Source: Aureimonas pseudogalii (GTDB lineage: Bacteria; Pseudomonadota; Alphaproteobacteria; Rhizobiales; Rhizobiaceae). From it: 64,000 nucleotides of DNA. The position numbers and the translations under genes were made by a program. The stretch is from positions 1 through 64,000 of the forward strand of contig NZ_JACIEK010000001.1 of assembly GCF_014196835.1 (NCBI RefSeq), in the 5' to 3' direction. The notes beneath the pieces were generated by a model, which ran no database searches, was not told where the DNA came from, and saw only the letters and a program-made list of their open reading frames with translations. This document shows, one piece after another, positions 1-7,530 of this stretch. Within the stretch, counting starts at the first letter, position 1, and each line of letters opens with the position of its first letter.

Positions 1-40
1 GGCCATCAGGAGCTTTCGACATAGTCGTACTCATAGGCGG

Positions 41-388
41 ATGCCTATGCCTTATCGGCTATGCCACCTGTCCGGTCAAAACGGGGTGCGCTCCACAGAC
101 CTGATCGACCGGGACGACGAGATCCTCGCACGCTTGAACCAGCGATTCAGCGAACGGATCGGGCGGACGCTATCGCTGCCGGATGAGCGCTCGTCAAACT
201 TGGCATGTCCTGACGCTGGACGCCGACGGGTTGAAAGCCTCGACACTCGATCGCAGGGCCTGCCCTACATCCGACGAATCGAATTTCCACGTCGCATCCA
301 GACCGAAGCCGAGATCGTGGAAGCCCTCGACCATCTGACGAGCCGTGCCGGTGAGGTGCAAAGCCCTGCCTCAACTCAAGGCTTGTAG
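41..388 (+). CDS. doubtful hypothetical ORF
   Basis: An open frame of 115 codons that may begin before the window, since the frame is still open upstream of the ATG. The middle part (LIDRDDEILARLNQRF) looks loosely like a helical segment, but I recognise no family, see no convincing ribosome binding site, and the frame overlaps by 13 bases the end of the lipoprotein gene on the opposite strand. It could be a decayed gene tail or chance coding in GC-rich DNA. I see nothing else in bases 1-375. Confidence 0.2.
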   Translation: MPMPYRLCHLSGQNGVRSTDLIDRDDEILARLNQRFSERIGRTLSLPDERSSNLACPDAGRRRVESLDTRSQGLPYIRRIEFPRRIQTEAEIVEALDHLTSRAGEVQSPASTQGL

Positions 389-684
389 CCTGACGGGCAG
401 TCGGCCCGGAAACGTCGTCCGACCCCATTCTCGTAGATGCAACGGCCAGTTTCCGTGCCGGACTGGCCGAGCAACCTGTCGCCGTCATGTGCCATGACCA
501 CTGGGAGCTTGCCGGGAGCGTAGGCCGATATGCCGCCGGAGCCCAACCCAAACACCGCCGGCAGAACGTCGGCGCGGCAGCCGGTCAGCAGGACGAGCGC
601 CGAAACGCCGATCACCGCAGCGGCAACAGGCTGTCCGACACGACGAGCGAAGCGAACGGACGCCGATCGAAGGTGACGATTCAC
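376..684 (-). CDS. small lipoprotein with C-terminal Cys-rich tail
   Basis: A 102-residue putative lipoprotein starting at GTG 684. The N-terminus has an arginine-containing n-region, a hydrophobic stretch and a lipobox (LLTGC), so it should be lipid-anchored after export. The C-terminal tail, of the form CIYENGVGRRFRADCPSGY, closely matches the tail of the neighbouring lipoprotein at 746-1027, so the two share a domain and probably a common origin. An in-frame ATG at 720 is possible, but it lies inside the hairpin that follows the upstream gene, so I prefer the GTG; the ribosome binding site is weak in either case. Function unknown. The match between the two tails is seen directly; the envelope location is inferred from the lipobox. 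Confidence 0.6.
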   Translation of the reverse strand: MNRHLRSASVRFARRVGQPVAAAVIGVSALVLLTGCRADVLPAVFGLGSGGISAYAPGKLPVVMAHDGDRLLGQSGTETGRCIYENGVGRRFRADCPSGYKP

Positions 685-712
685 GGGTAGGGATCCATCA
701 GGAGACGAAGGC

Positions 713-737
713 GGCGCCATCCCAGAGAGATGGCGCC
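713..737 (-). terminator. hairpin after the 746-1027 lipoprotein gene
   Basis: A perfect 9-bp inverted repeat, GGCGCCATC at 713-721 and GATGGCGCC at 729-737, with a 7-base loop. It starts 9 bases past the stop codon of the 746-1027 gene on its own strand. No U-run follows, so it may be a weak terminator or an mRNA-stabilising hairpin between the two lipoprotein genes. Confidence 0.45.
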
Positions 738-745
738 GTGGATGA

Positions 746-1027
746 TCAGTAACCCGCCGGGCACTCGGCCGTGTAGCGCTGACCGCGGCCATCGCGGTAG
801 ACGCACTGGCCGGGACGGTTCGTCGCCGCGCCCAGCAAGGCGCCGCCAGCGCCGCCGACGGCCGCACCGATCAGAGCGCCGCGTGCATTGCCGCTGATGC
901 CCGCACCGATCGCAGCGCCGCCCAATGCACCGATACCGGCGGGAATCGCCACGTTTCGGTCCACCGACTGGCAACCGGTCAACGCCATCGTTCCGGCTGC
1001 CACCGCCGCCATGATCATCGTTCTCAT
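746..1027 (-). CDS. glycine-zipper lipoprotein
   Basis: A 93-residue lipoprotein with a short signal sequence and lipobox (MALTGC, Cys at residue 19), followed by a glycine/alanine-rich zipper segment (about residues 30-68, many GxxxG-like spacings) and a Cys-containing tail CVYRDGRGQRYTAECPAGY. Gly-zipper lipoproteins of this kind (YMGG/17 kDa antigen-like) sit in the outer membrane or periplasm. The start at ATG 1027 is supported by GGAG about 8 bases upstream. The tail is shared with the next gene downstream (376-684), 61 bases away in the same direction, so the pair may be co-transcribed. Specific function is unknown. Confidence 0.75.
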   Translation of the reverse strand: MRTMIMAAVAAGTMALTGCQSVDRNVAIPAGIGALGGAAIGAGISGNARGALIGAAVGGAGGALLGAATNRPGQCVYRDGRGQRYTAECPAGY

Positions 1028-1459
1028 CACAAAACTCCAGCAAACTGTCCCGTCGTCACAAGCTAGCGTCGTTCCCGTCCTCGTCCAGCGACACGAAGGC
1101 GATCTCGAAAAAACAGGCGGGCGGACGACGATGGCTTGCCGACGTCGTCCTGCGTGGCGACGAACGACGTGACGGATCGAACGCGATACGGAGCGGCGGG
1201 GTTGACGGGACGGTCGCCCGAAAGGGTCAGAACCCGGTCGCCCTCGCCGGCACCTCCACATGAGACTGGACGCGCACGCATCGATCCACCCAGGTTGGGA
1301 GGACAAGTCAGCGGTCGTCCGGCAACGTCGCCATGTGTCGATCGCCAGCCATGATCCCTCTCGCGGGGAATTCACATGGACGATCACTGGGATAGCGTCG
1401 ATCCGGTACAGGCGACCGCATCGCGTCGCCAAGAATTTTGCGAATATCGAAGCCGTGGC
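1028..1459. other. 432-base intergenic region, no gene seen
   Basis: This stretch lies between the stop of the HWE kinase gene and the start of the glycine-zipper lipoprotein gene, both on the minus strand. Short open frames occur on both strands but none has a ribosome binding site or recognisable sequence. It must hold the lipoprotein promoter; I could not identify a convincing -35/-10 pair or an EcfG-type motif. Confidence 0.5.
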
Positions 1460-2425
1460 TTATGCGTCGATGAGTTCGAACTGGTTGCGGGGAACGCGCA
1501 GCCGATACTGAAGCCCCTCCGGTCGGTAGTCGAGCTCAGCCTCGCCTCCCACCGAGTTGGGAACGATCCTCTCCAGCGTCGACGTCCCAAAGCGCGGATC
1601 ATGGTCGAGCCGCACGCGTGGACCGCGGGTTTCCAACCATTGCAGTAGCAGAAGCGTCTGCCCTTCCTTTTCCTCGAGAGAGGAGCGGATCGCGACGCGG
1701 CCCCCGGGAACCGAGAGCGAGCCGTAGGAGGCGGCGTTGACGGCAAGCTCGTGCAGAGCGAGCCCGACATGCAGGGCTGCGGTCGGCGACAGGTAAACGT
1801 CGAGACCCTCGAACTGCACCTGCGCCATGCCATCGGGGGCATAGCGTTCCACCTGCATCGTGACGAGGCTGAAGAGGTCGGCACCCCGCCAGTCGGTTTC
1901 GGTCACGATATCCTGCGAGGACGCCAAGGATTGAATACGTCCACGAAACCGAACGAGAAATTCCGGAACGGTGAGGGAATGCCGGGCGGTTTGGCTGGCC
2001 AGGCTCTGGATGATGGCAAGCAGGTTCTTGCTTCGATGCGAAACCTCTCGAAGCAACGTCTTCAACGTCTCTTCGCGACGCTTCTGCTCGGTGATTTCCA
2101 GTGACGTTCCAATAATTCCGATCACCGCGCCCGCTTCGTCGCGATCGACGTCGATCCGAATATCGAACCACCGCATCGATCCGGCAAAGGGTACCGGCAG
2201 CTCGAAACGCGCAGACTGTTCCGTCTTCAGGATATCGGACTTGATCGCATGTGATCGGTCGGCTGCGGCACCGACCAGGACGTCATGGTCCGAATTGCCG
2301 TTTCGCGCCGTTGCGAGCCACGAGTTCTGCGCGTTGAAAAGCCAGAGGTAGCGAAGCTCGAGATCCTGTGCGAACAGCGTCATCTCCGTGTTCGCGAGAG
2401 CCTTCAAAGCCTTGTAGGCTACCAT
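1460..2425 (-). CDS. PAS-HWE family sensor histidine kinase, PhyK-like candidate
   Basis: A 321-residue soluble histidine kinase without membrane segments. Residues about 10-115 form a PAS-like sensor. The H-box has His130 in SHRSKNLLAIIQ, the HRxxN pattern typical of HWE/HisKA_2 kinases. The N-box HELAVNAASYGSLS (about 225-238) and the W-x-E motif (Trp263, Glu265) complete the HWE signature. Kinases of this class phosphorylate the anti-anti-sigma factor PhyR in alphaproteobacteria, and this gene sits just downstream of phyR on the same strand, so PhyR is the most likely partner (inferred). ATG 2425 is the first plausible start; upstream in-frame codons give atypical sequence and would run through the EcfG-type promoter at 2609-2633. 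It could instead feed a different receiver. Confidence 0.85.
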   Translation of the reverse strand: MVAYKALKALANTEMTLFAQDLELRYLWLFNAQNSWLATARNGNSDHDVLVGAAADRSHAIKSDILKTEQSARFELPVPFAGSMRWFDIRIDVDRDEAGAVIGIIGTSLEITEQKRREETLKTLLREVSHRSKNLLAIIQSLASQTARHSLTVPEFLVRFRGRIQSLASSQDIVTETDWRGADLFSLVTMQVERYAPDGMAQVQFEGLDVYLSPTAALHVGLALHELAVNAASYGSLSVPGGRVAIRSSLEEKEGQTLLLLQWLETRGPRVRLDHDPRFGTSTLERIVPNSVGGEAELDYRPEGLQYRLRVPRNQFELIDA

Positions 2426-2608
2426 GTTACGCTGTTCTTTCGAGCGACGGGACCATCCGGCCGAGCGGTCCACCCCAGATCGAGCGTTGCTTGTGCAAGA
2501 CCTCCATCGCACAAAGCCTCCCGTCGCCCCACCTGCCGACGATTCATAGATCAAACACCTTAACCCCGAATGGATGTTCGCCTGTCGCGCTGCCGTTCTG
2601 CTCGGACA

Positions 2609-2633
2609 AACGAAGCGAACTGGACGCGGTTCC
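2609..2633 (-). promoter_or_regulatory. EcfG-type promoter upstream of HWE kinase
   Basis: Read on the minus strand, GGAAC (2633-2629) is followed after exactly 16 bases by CGTT (2612-2609). This is an exact match to the GGAAC-N16/17-cGTT consensus of alphaproteobacterial EcfG sigma factors. It points toward the kinase gene, whose ATG is about 185 bases downstream. The 328-base region 2426-2753 between kinase and phyR holds no other feature I can support. Transcription from it is inferred. Confidence 0.65.
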
Positions 2634-2753
2634 ATCAACGGTGCCGAACATTCTTGACGTGCCATACGACAAGGGACGACACGTCGTATGGAAGCAGGGG
2701 AACCCAAGGCTCGGAGGTCGGGTTTCGCAAGCGCGATAGAAGCGGCCGAGGCG

Positions 2754-3545
2754 CTACGCCGCCTCGCGCTCTGTTTCGAAGAACAAGGCTTGGCTGATCA
2801 GCGCCTTCACCATGTCGGGGTTGAACGGCTTCGTCACCAGGAAGGTCGGCTCCGGACGCTCGCCCGTCAGCAGGCGCTCCGGGAAAGCCGTTATGAAGAT
2901 CACGGGAACCGAGACCTTCGACAGGATGTCGTTCACCGCATCGATGCCCGACGATCCGTCTGCGAGCTGAATGTCGGCCAGCACCATGCCCGGCTTCTGC
3001 TGCTCGAACAGTTCGATGGCTTCCTTATGGGTGCGCGCGATGCCGGTGACGCCATGACCGAGACTCTCGACCATCTGCTCGATATCCATCGCGATCAGAG
3101 GCTCGTCCTCGATGATCATGATGTTGGTCGAGACCTGACGGCCGATATCGGAACTCGCCTGATCGATCAGTTCGGAGAAATCGGCCTCGCCCACGCTGAG
3201 GATCACCGCGGCCTCTTCCGTGGTGAAGCCCTCGACGGCGACTAGGAGAAACGCCTGTCGCGGCAGCGGCGAGATGCCCCTGAGATTGCGAGAAGCCTTC
3301 TCTTCCCACGCCGACACCGGCGTATCCTCGCGCACATTGACCTCGACGGACTGCCAGAGCGACGAGAACAGCTTGTAGAGCGAGATTCGCGGGCTTTCCT
3401 GCTTGTCGAACAGGCTAGGTTCGGCGATCAGCGCCTCCAGCACGGCGGCGACGTACGCATCTCCCGAAGCCTGCGAGCCGCTGAGCGCGCGAGCATAACG
3501 CCGGAGATAGGGAATGTGCGGCGCTATGCGCGAGGACATCGACAT
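2754..3545 (-). CDS. phyR: general stress response anti-anti-sigma factor PhyR
   Basis: A 263-residue protein with the two-domain build of PhyR. Residues about 1-135 form a sigma-like domain mimicking an ECF sigma factor. Residues about 140-260 form a receiver with the acidic pair in IIEDEP, phospho-acceptor Asp191 (LADIQL), FITAFPE and the conserved Lys in VTKPF. Length and Asp position match characterised PhyR proteins. When phosphorylated, PhyR binds the anti-sigma factor NepR and releases EcfG. It is divergent from nepR-ecfG with 272 bases between, and an HWE kinase lies downstream, the standard core arrangement of this pathway. The start at ATG 3545 gives a normal N-terminus. Confidence 0.97.
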   Translation of the reverse strand: MSMSSRIAPHIPYLRRYARALSGSQASGDAYVAAVLEALIAEPSLFDKQESPRISLYKLFSSLWQSVEVNVREDTPVSAWEEKASRNLRGISPLPRQAFLLVAVEGFTTEEAAVILSVGEADFSELIDQASSDIGRQVSTNIMIIEDEPLIAMDIEQMVESLGHGVTGIARTHKEAIELFEQQKPGMVLADIQLADGSSGIDAVNDILSKVSVPVIFITAFPERLLTGERPEPTFLVTKPFNPDMVKALISQALFFETEREAA

Positions 3546-3575
3546 GAATACTCCCCTCGTACCTTCTGGTTGGCG

Positions 3576-3712
3576 GGAACGTCCCGTCCGAGCCTGCGTC
3601 GTCAGCCGTCGTCGGCTGGCAATTCATCGACCCGCGATCCATATGGAAATCGAGGGCGAAGCACTAAGTAATGCGGGATACGTGAAACGCTAGCCTCCGT
3701 CGGCAAGTTTCC
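3576..3712. promoter_or_regulatory. divergent phyR / nepR control region with EcfG-like motifs
   Basis: Two imperfect EcfG-type motifs are visible. On the plus strand, GGAAC at 3576-3580 is followed after 16 bases by CGTC (one mismatch to CGTT). At 3684-3712 a near-palindrome reads GGAAAC-N17-CGTTTC on the minus strand (toward phyR) and GAAACG-N17-GTTTCC on the plus strand (toward nepR), so one element could serve both directions. Autoregulation of phyR and nepR-ecfG by EcfG is common in the family; the assignment here is inferred. Confidence 0.4.
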
Positions 3713-3817
3713 GCCGGCGCCTGCAGACGCCTTGCGGAATGTGACGACTCTCACATCTATCGCCTCGCGCGCTGCGAGGGTGAGCCGCTGCGAACGAGAC
3801 AACGTGCGAGAGGTTGG

Positions 3818-4036
3818 ATGGAAGACCGAAAGAACAAGGATGTGAGTGCATCCGAGGCGTCGCCGGTTCCGTCGACGGATGCGGGAGCGGATCTGGGTCC
3901 CTCCTCCGCGATCGGAAAGCGCCTCAAGGCCTATTACGACGACGTCGCGGGAGAGCCCGTGCCCGATCGCTTTCTCTCTCTGCTGGATGCACTGGATACC
4001 GCCGAGTCGAATTCTCAGACCTCGAAGCGGAGTTGA
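3818..4036 (+). CDS. nepR: anti-sigma factor NepR
   Basis: A 72-residue protein whose central part (IGKRLKAYYDDVAGEPVPDR, continuing FLSLLDALD; residues about 32-60) is the conserved NepR helix-loop-helix that binds EcfG in unstressed cells and phosphorylated PhyR in stressed cells. The N-terminal 30 residues are a low-complexity Ser/Ala/Asp tail, normal for the family. ATG 3818 is preceded by GAGAGG at good spacing. The stop codon is only 5 bases before the ecfG ATG, so the two are translated from one transcript. Confidence 0.95.
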   Translation: MEDRKNKDVSASEASPVPSTDAGADLGPSSAIGKRLKAYYDDVAGEPVPDRFLSLLDALDTAESNSQTSKRS

Positions 4037-4041
4037 CGCGA

Positions 4042-4593
4042 ATGGGTCAGGAGCCGGATTTCCGTAAAGAACTGATCTCGATCATCCCAAACCTGCGTGC
4101 CTTCGCAGCATCGCTGGCAGGGTCGTTCGATCGTGCCGACGATCTCGTGCAGGAAACTCTCGTCAAGGCGTGGGACAAGCAGCATACGTTTCAGCCTGGG
4201 ACCAACCTCAAGGCTTGGCTGTTCACGATTCTGCGCAACGAGTTCTACACGCAGATGCGCAAGAAAGGACGCGAGGTCCAGGACGTCGACGGCATTCACG
4301 CCATGCAGCTCGCCGGACACCCCGAGCAGCAAGGCCATCTCGATCTGCAGGATTTTCGCAAGGCGCTCGATCAGTTGCCGGACGACCAGCGCGAAGCGCT
4401 GATCCTCATCGGCGCCTCCGGTTTTTCCTACGAGGAGGCGGCGGACATCTGCAAATGTGCGGTCGGGACGATCAAGAGTCGCGTGTCGCGCGCGAGAACC
4501 CGGATGGCCGACCTACTCGGGATCGAGGGTGACGGCGAGTTCGGGCCCGATTCCATCAATTCGCAGATCATCGGCGTCGCGCCCGCCGCGTGA
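4042..4593 (+). CDS. ecfG: general stress ECF sigma factor EcfG
   Basis: A 183-residue ECF sigma factor of the EcfG (sigma-EcfG/SigT) group. Region 2 covers residues about 15-80, with DDLVQETLVKAW at 33-44. Region 4 covers about 105-160, with the helix-turn-helix FSYEEAADICKCAVGTIKSRVSRAR. It directs RNA polymerase to GGAAC-N16/17-cGTT promoters of the general stress regulon. The start at ATG 4042 has GGAG about 9 bases upstream and follows nepR by 5 bases; an in-frame TTG at 4033 is an alternative. A longer open frame extends upstream through nepR in another frame, but that part is not EcfG sequence. A small hairpin (4582-4600) spans the stop codon. Confidence 0.95.
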   Translation: MGQEPDFRKELISIIPNLRAFAASLAGSFDRADDLVQETLVKAWDKQHTFQPGTNLKAWLFTILRNEFYTQMRKKGREVQDVDGIHAMQLAGHPEQQGHLDLQDFRKALDQLPDDQREALILIGASGFSYEEAADICKCAVGTIKSRVSRARTRMADLLGIEGDGEFGPDSINSQIIGVAPAA

Positions 4594-4731
4594 AGGCGGG
4601 ACATCGGACGAAAGTTGTGCCGGGAATCGCGTGATGGGCGGAACCTGCATCGCAACGAAGCATTTCAGCACCGCCTCTCGGCGCAGCCAAGCGCAGGGAT
4701 CCGGTCGCGTTACAGCCCGAAAGGAAGTTTC

Positions 4732-5082
4732 ATGTCGTCTACGAACTCCACCCCGAACGAATTCTCCGCAGCCGCTTCGAGCGCCAAGGCCGACGACGCG
4801 CAACAGGATCTCGAGACCCAGGTCGCGAAGCTTCGCGAGGATGTCGCCGGCGTCGTGGAAACGCTGAAGACGATTGCTGGCGGCCGAGCCGACAGCGCGC
4901 GTTCGCAGGCCTATGCCCTTCGGGACGACGTGCGCGACCGTGGCGAGCGCTACCTACGTCAGGCACAGGAAACCGCAAGCGATCTCGAGGATCAGGTTAG
5001 CGAGCGGGTGCGTTCGGAGCCGATCAAGAGCGTGCTCATCGCCGCCGCCGTCGGTTACGTCTACGCCCGTCTTTTCCGCTAA
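4732..5082 (+). CDS. DUF883 / ElaB-YqjD-like membrane-anchored stress protein
   Basis: A 116-residue protein with an N-terminal charged helical or coiled-coil region (about 20-90) and a single C-terminal hydrophobic segment (SVLIAAAVGYVYARLF), the layout of the YqjD/ElaB/DUF883 family. Family members are inner-membrane anchored, and some bind ribosomes in stationary phase. ATG 4732 has AAGGAAG just upstream. It lies downstream of ecfG and is followed after 3 bases by a holin-like gene. The neighbourhood suggests membership of the stress regulon, but no exact EcfG promoter is visible in 4594-4731. Confidence 0.8.
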   Translation: MSSTNSTPNEFSAAASSAKADDAQQDLETQVAKLREDVAGVVETLKTIAGGRADSARSQAYALRDDVRDRGERYLRQAQETASDLEDQVSERVRSEPIKSVLIAAAVGYVYARLFR

Positions 5083-5085
5083 ACG

Positions 5086-5529
5086 ATGATCGGGCAGCTG
5101 ATCACCAAGCTCTTCACCGGCGAGGCGTCGATCTACATCGCACGCCTTCGTACGGCGGCGGCGATTTACGCCGCTATGGCGTTGCTGGCGCTAGGGATGA
5201 TCGGGTTTCTTCTCGGTGCGCTCTTCGTCTGGTTGGCGCATCGGTTCGGCACGGTGCAGACTTCGATCGGGTTTGCGATCGTCTGCCTCGTCGGCATTCT
5301 CGGTCTCTACGTGTTGTTGACGATCGCGCGCCGCCCGCCCCGCCAACGGGCGGCGGACCGGGTGCAACGTGACGTCGCCTCCATCGCCAGCATCGCGGCG
5401 CTGTCGAACATGCCGCTGATCTTTTCGACGCTGCGTCGGCGCAAGTCGCTGGTGCTGCTTCCGGTCGTCGGCGTGGCGGCCTGGGGTCTGATCCGAAGCC
5501 TTCGAGGGTTTCGAGACCGTGGCTTGTGA
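5086..5529 (+). CDS. phage-holin-family / DUF1469-like membrane protein
   Basis: A 147-residue protein with two strong hydrophobic segments (about residues 24-50 and 58-82) and a weaker one near the C-terminus (about 121-135), with Arg-rich loops. This pattern resembles the Phage_holin_3_6 (YqjE-like) family, which commonly follows yqjD/DUF883 genes, as here with a 3-base gap. Despite the family name these are chromosomal inner-membrane proteins of unknown role, not lysis proteins, and no phage genes are nearby. It is probably co-translated with the DUF883 protein. Confidence 0.75.
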   Translation: MIGQLITKLFTGEASIYIARLRTAAAIYAAMALLALGMIGFLLGALFVWLAHRFGTVQTSIGFAIVCLVGILGLYVLLTIARRPPRQRAADRVQRDVASIASIAALSNMPLIFSTLRRRKSLVLLPVVGVAAWGLIRSLRGFRDRGL

Positions 5530-5651
5530 GACTGAGCGGCGTCTCTGCGACTGTGACGACACAAGGCCGCGGCGGATCGTTTTGCCGTCGCGGCCGTTGA
5601 AACGACGATATGGTGCACGGTGCGCCATCGACCCTTCGACAGGAGACGAAC

Positions 5652-5918
5652 ATGGCAGAACTCAGGACCGACAAGGCAAGACAGGGTCGAACCGGGCGTC
5701 CGGTTCTCTTCGTTCTGATCGGAGGTCTCGTGTTGGCCCTCATCGTGTTTGCGGGTCTTGGTGTCTTCAACAGCACGCAGCCCGACCAGAACATCGGTGG
5801 GGCGGCAAACTCCGGTGTGAACACCGCGCCCGCGACGGCGACGGGATCGAGTTCGACCACCGTGACGCCGGGTCAGTCCAATGCCGGTGGCGCGGCGAAA
5901 GGTACTGCTCCGAACTGA
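5652..5918 (+). CDS. small single-pass membrane protein
   Basis: An 88-residue protein with a short basic cytoplasmic N-terminus, one transmembrane helix (about 17-38, VLFVLIGGLVLALIVFAGLG) and a Ser/Thr/Gly/Asn-rich outer tail. ATG 5652 is preceded by AGGAG. I do not recognise a named family; the composition resembles small stress-associated envelope proteins. It stands alone between the holin-like gene and a strong terminator at 5944-5965. Function unknown. Confidence 0.7.
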   Translation: MAELRTDKARQGRTGRPVLFVLIGGLVLALIVFAGLGVFNSTQPDQNIGGAANSGVNTAPATATGSSSTTVTPGQSNAGGAAKGTAPN

Positions 5919-5943
5919 GCGGCCACGAGATGCCAAGCAGATG

Positions 5944-5965
5944 ACGGGCCTTCGGGCCCGTTTTT
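5944..5965 (+). terminator. rho-independent terminator
   Basis: A 7-bp stem ACGGGCC / GGCCCGT closed by a TTCG tetraloop and followed by a run of five T residues. A textbook intrinsic terminator 26 bases after the stop of the single-pass membrane protein gene. Confidence 0.9.
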
Positions 5966-6026
5966 CGTTTGTTCGGCAACCCATTCCTCGCCCTCGCGTT
6001 TTCCCCGAACACGAGGATAATGAACC

Positions 6027-6395
6027 ATGAGTGACCCACGCTCGTTCCGGGATCGCAAGCCCGCCGCGACTGCCCCAGATGCAGGAGGAGACGGTGGCAT
6101 TCGGGGCATTCCTCAACCCCTCACCCAAGGGGACATCGACGACGTTCTCTCCAATCTCGGCATGACCATCGACGAAAAGCGCGAATGGCTTGCTGCCTAT
6201 GCCGGACAGATGGCGGATCGGGATCAAACCGATCGCGGCGGCGAGTTCGAGCCGCTGGAGATGCGGATACGGGACGCTCTTTCCATGCTGGCCGAAGGCG
6301 GACACACATACGCTTCGGCAGACGCGGCAGATGTCGACCCAGACGACCAAGCTGACACACACCCTCTTCATCAGGATGGGCGCACCGAAGTTTAA
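6027..6395 (+). CDS. hypothetical soluble protein
   Basis: A 122-residue acidic protein with no signal peptide or membrane segment. The central part (about 30-70, including LTQGDIDDVLSNLGMTIDEKREWLAAYAGQM) is predicted helical; the C-terminus is His/Asp-rich and irregular. GAGG lies about 13 bases before ATG 6027. It forms a single-gene unit between two terminators (5944-5965 and 6396-6421). I do not recognise the family. Confidence 0.65.
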   Translation: MSDPRSFRDRKPAATAPDAGGDGGIRGIPQPLTQGDIDDVLSNLGMTIDEKREWLAAYAGQMADRDQTDRGGEFEPLEMRIRDALSMLAEGGHTYASADAADVDPDDQADTHPLHQDGRTEV

Positions 6396-6421
6396 AGGCC
6401 CGATCGAGAGATCGAGGGCCT
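6396..6421. terminator. bidirectional hairpin between convergent genes
   Basis: An inverted repeat, AGGCCC with an inner GATC arm at 6396-6405 and the matching GATC and GGGCCT arm at 6412-6421, lies right after the 6027-6395 gene and 27 bases beyond the end of the convergent lipid kinase gene. An AAA before it gives a short U-run on the minus strand. Likely shared terminator. Confidence 0.6.
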
Positions 6422-6448
6422 CAACTGACACGGAAGGGGCCTACGAGA

Positions 6449-7360
6449 TCAGACGAACGTCACCTCGTCGGGAACGAGGACGTTCAAGCCGCCTTTGTGG
6501 ATCTTGACCTTGGAGAGCCGGGCGAGATCCTTCAACTCCCCGTCCATCACGGCGCGTCGATGGGTCTTCGAGCCTTTGTATTCGATGGTGATCTCGTCGG
6601 CGCCCGAAACGGTGAGATGCTCGTTCGCCTTCCATGCGCCGCGCATCATGTCGGCCGTCAGTTTGAGCACGGCCCCGCGATCGCTCGAGCGCATGAGGTA
6701 GATGCCGAGCTTCCCGCCTTGTGGATCGTCGGCGAACGGCACGTGGCCATCGCCGTAGATGTTGTTGCTGATCGCGACGGCGGGCGTCTTGATCGTCTCG
6801 CGCTTACCGTCCACGTCGAGTTTCAGTTCCACGGTCGACATGTTCTGGATGGCGGAGCCGATCGCCCGCACGCTCGCCCACATTTTGCCGATACGCGAGG
6901 CATAGTCGAGACGCTCGCGCATGCGCACCATCCGGGCATGAAGACCCACGGCGAACTGATGGACGAAGTACTCGCCGTTGACGCTGGCGATATCGACGGC
7001 GGCGATGCGGCCCGTTGCGAGCGCCCTGACCGCAACGTCGAGATCGAGCGGGATCTGCAGGCTTCGGGCGAAGAGGTTCATCGTTCCCGCCGGCAGCAGC
7101 CCGAGAGCGATGCGTGAACCCGCCACGGCGGCAGCGGCCGACGACACCGTCCCGTCTCCGCCGGCCACCATCAGGACATCCAGATCGGTCCGCCGGGACT
7201 GCGTGGCGATGACCTCGCCGATCTCCGAGCTGGAGAGCACATCGACCTCGATCTCGTGCCCGTGAATCCGGAACTCGTCGCGGATCGTCGTGCTCAAAAG
7301 ATCGAGATCCGTCGTTCGAAGCGTTCCCCCGTCGCGATTGAGGATGGCGTGTACTTTCAT
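6449..7360 (-). CDS. diacylglycerol kinase-family lipid kinase (YegS/DagK-like)
   Basis: A 303-residue member of the DAGK catalytic-domain family. The nucleotide-binding motif GGDGT is at residues 67-71, followed by LGLLPAGTMNLFARSL, typical of bacterial lipid kinases; the C-terminal beta-rich half (about 130-300) completes the fold. It would phosphorylate a membrane lipid such as diacylglycerol using ATP. ATG 7360 gives the proper family N-terminus (MKVHAILNRDGG), with GAGAGG about 11 bases upstream. Longer open sequence further upstream is not family-like. It is divergent from the DUF1328 gene. Confidence 0.85.
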   Translation of the reverse strand: MKVHAILNRDGGTLRTTDLDLLSTTIRDEFRIHGHEIEVDVLSSSEIGEVIATQSRRTDLDVLMVAGGDGTVSSAAAAVAGSRIALGLLPAGTMNLFARSLQIPLDLDVAVRALATGRIAAVDIASVNGEYFVHQFAVGLHARMVRMRERLDYASRIGKMWASVRAIGSAIQNMSTVELKLDVDGKRETIKTPAVAISNNIYGDGHVPFADDPQGGKLGIYLMRSSDRGAVLKLTADMMRGAWKANEHLTVSGADEITIEYKGSKTHRRAVMDGELKDLARLSKVKIHKGGLNVLVPDEVTFV

Positions 7361-7530
7361 CGCGGGGGGTGCCTCTCGCGGGGGAACTGTTCGACCGATA
7401 TGGCGCAAGATGTGGCTTCTTCGAGGGTGAAGCCCATCGCCGTCGCCAGTGCGGAGCCTATATATTTCGGCAGACCGGATGGGCGTCGATTCGGCCATCT
7501 TCCAGACCATATCTGCCGGGAACCCAACCC

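Noticed and set aside
4653-4690. GGAAC at about 4660 considered as EcfG promoter for the DUF883-like gene
   Set aside because: The bases 16-17 downstream read CATT/ATTT rather than CGTT, so the -10 element does not match.
4615-4731. N-terminal extension of the DUF883-like gene
   Set aside because: Extension lacks a family-like sequence; ATG 4732 has a good ribosome binding site.
5086-5529. Holin-family gene as sign of a prophage
   Set aside because: The family is chromosomal and commonly follows DUF883 genes; no phage structural, lysis or integrase genes are near.
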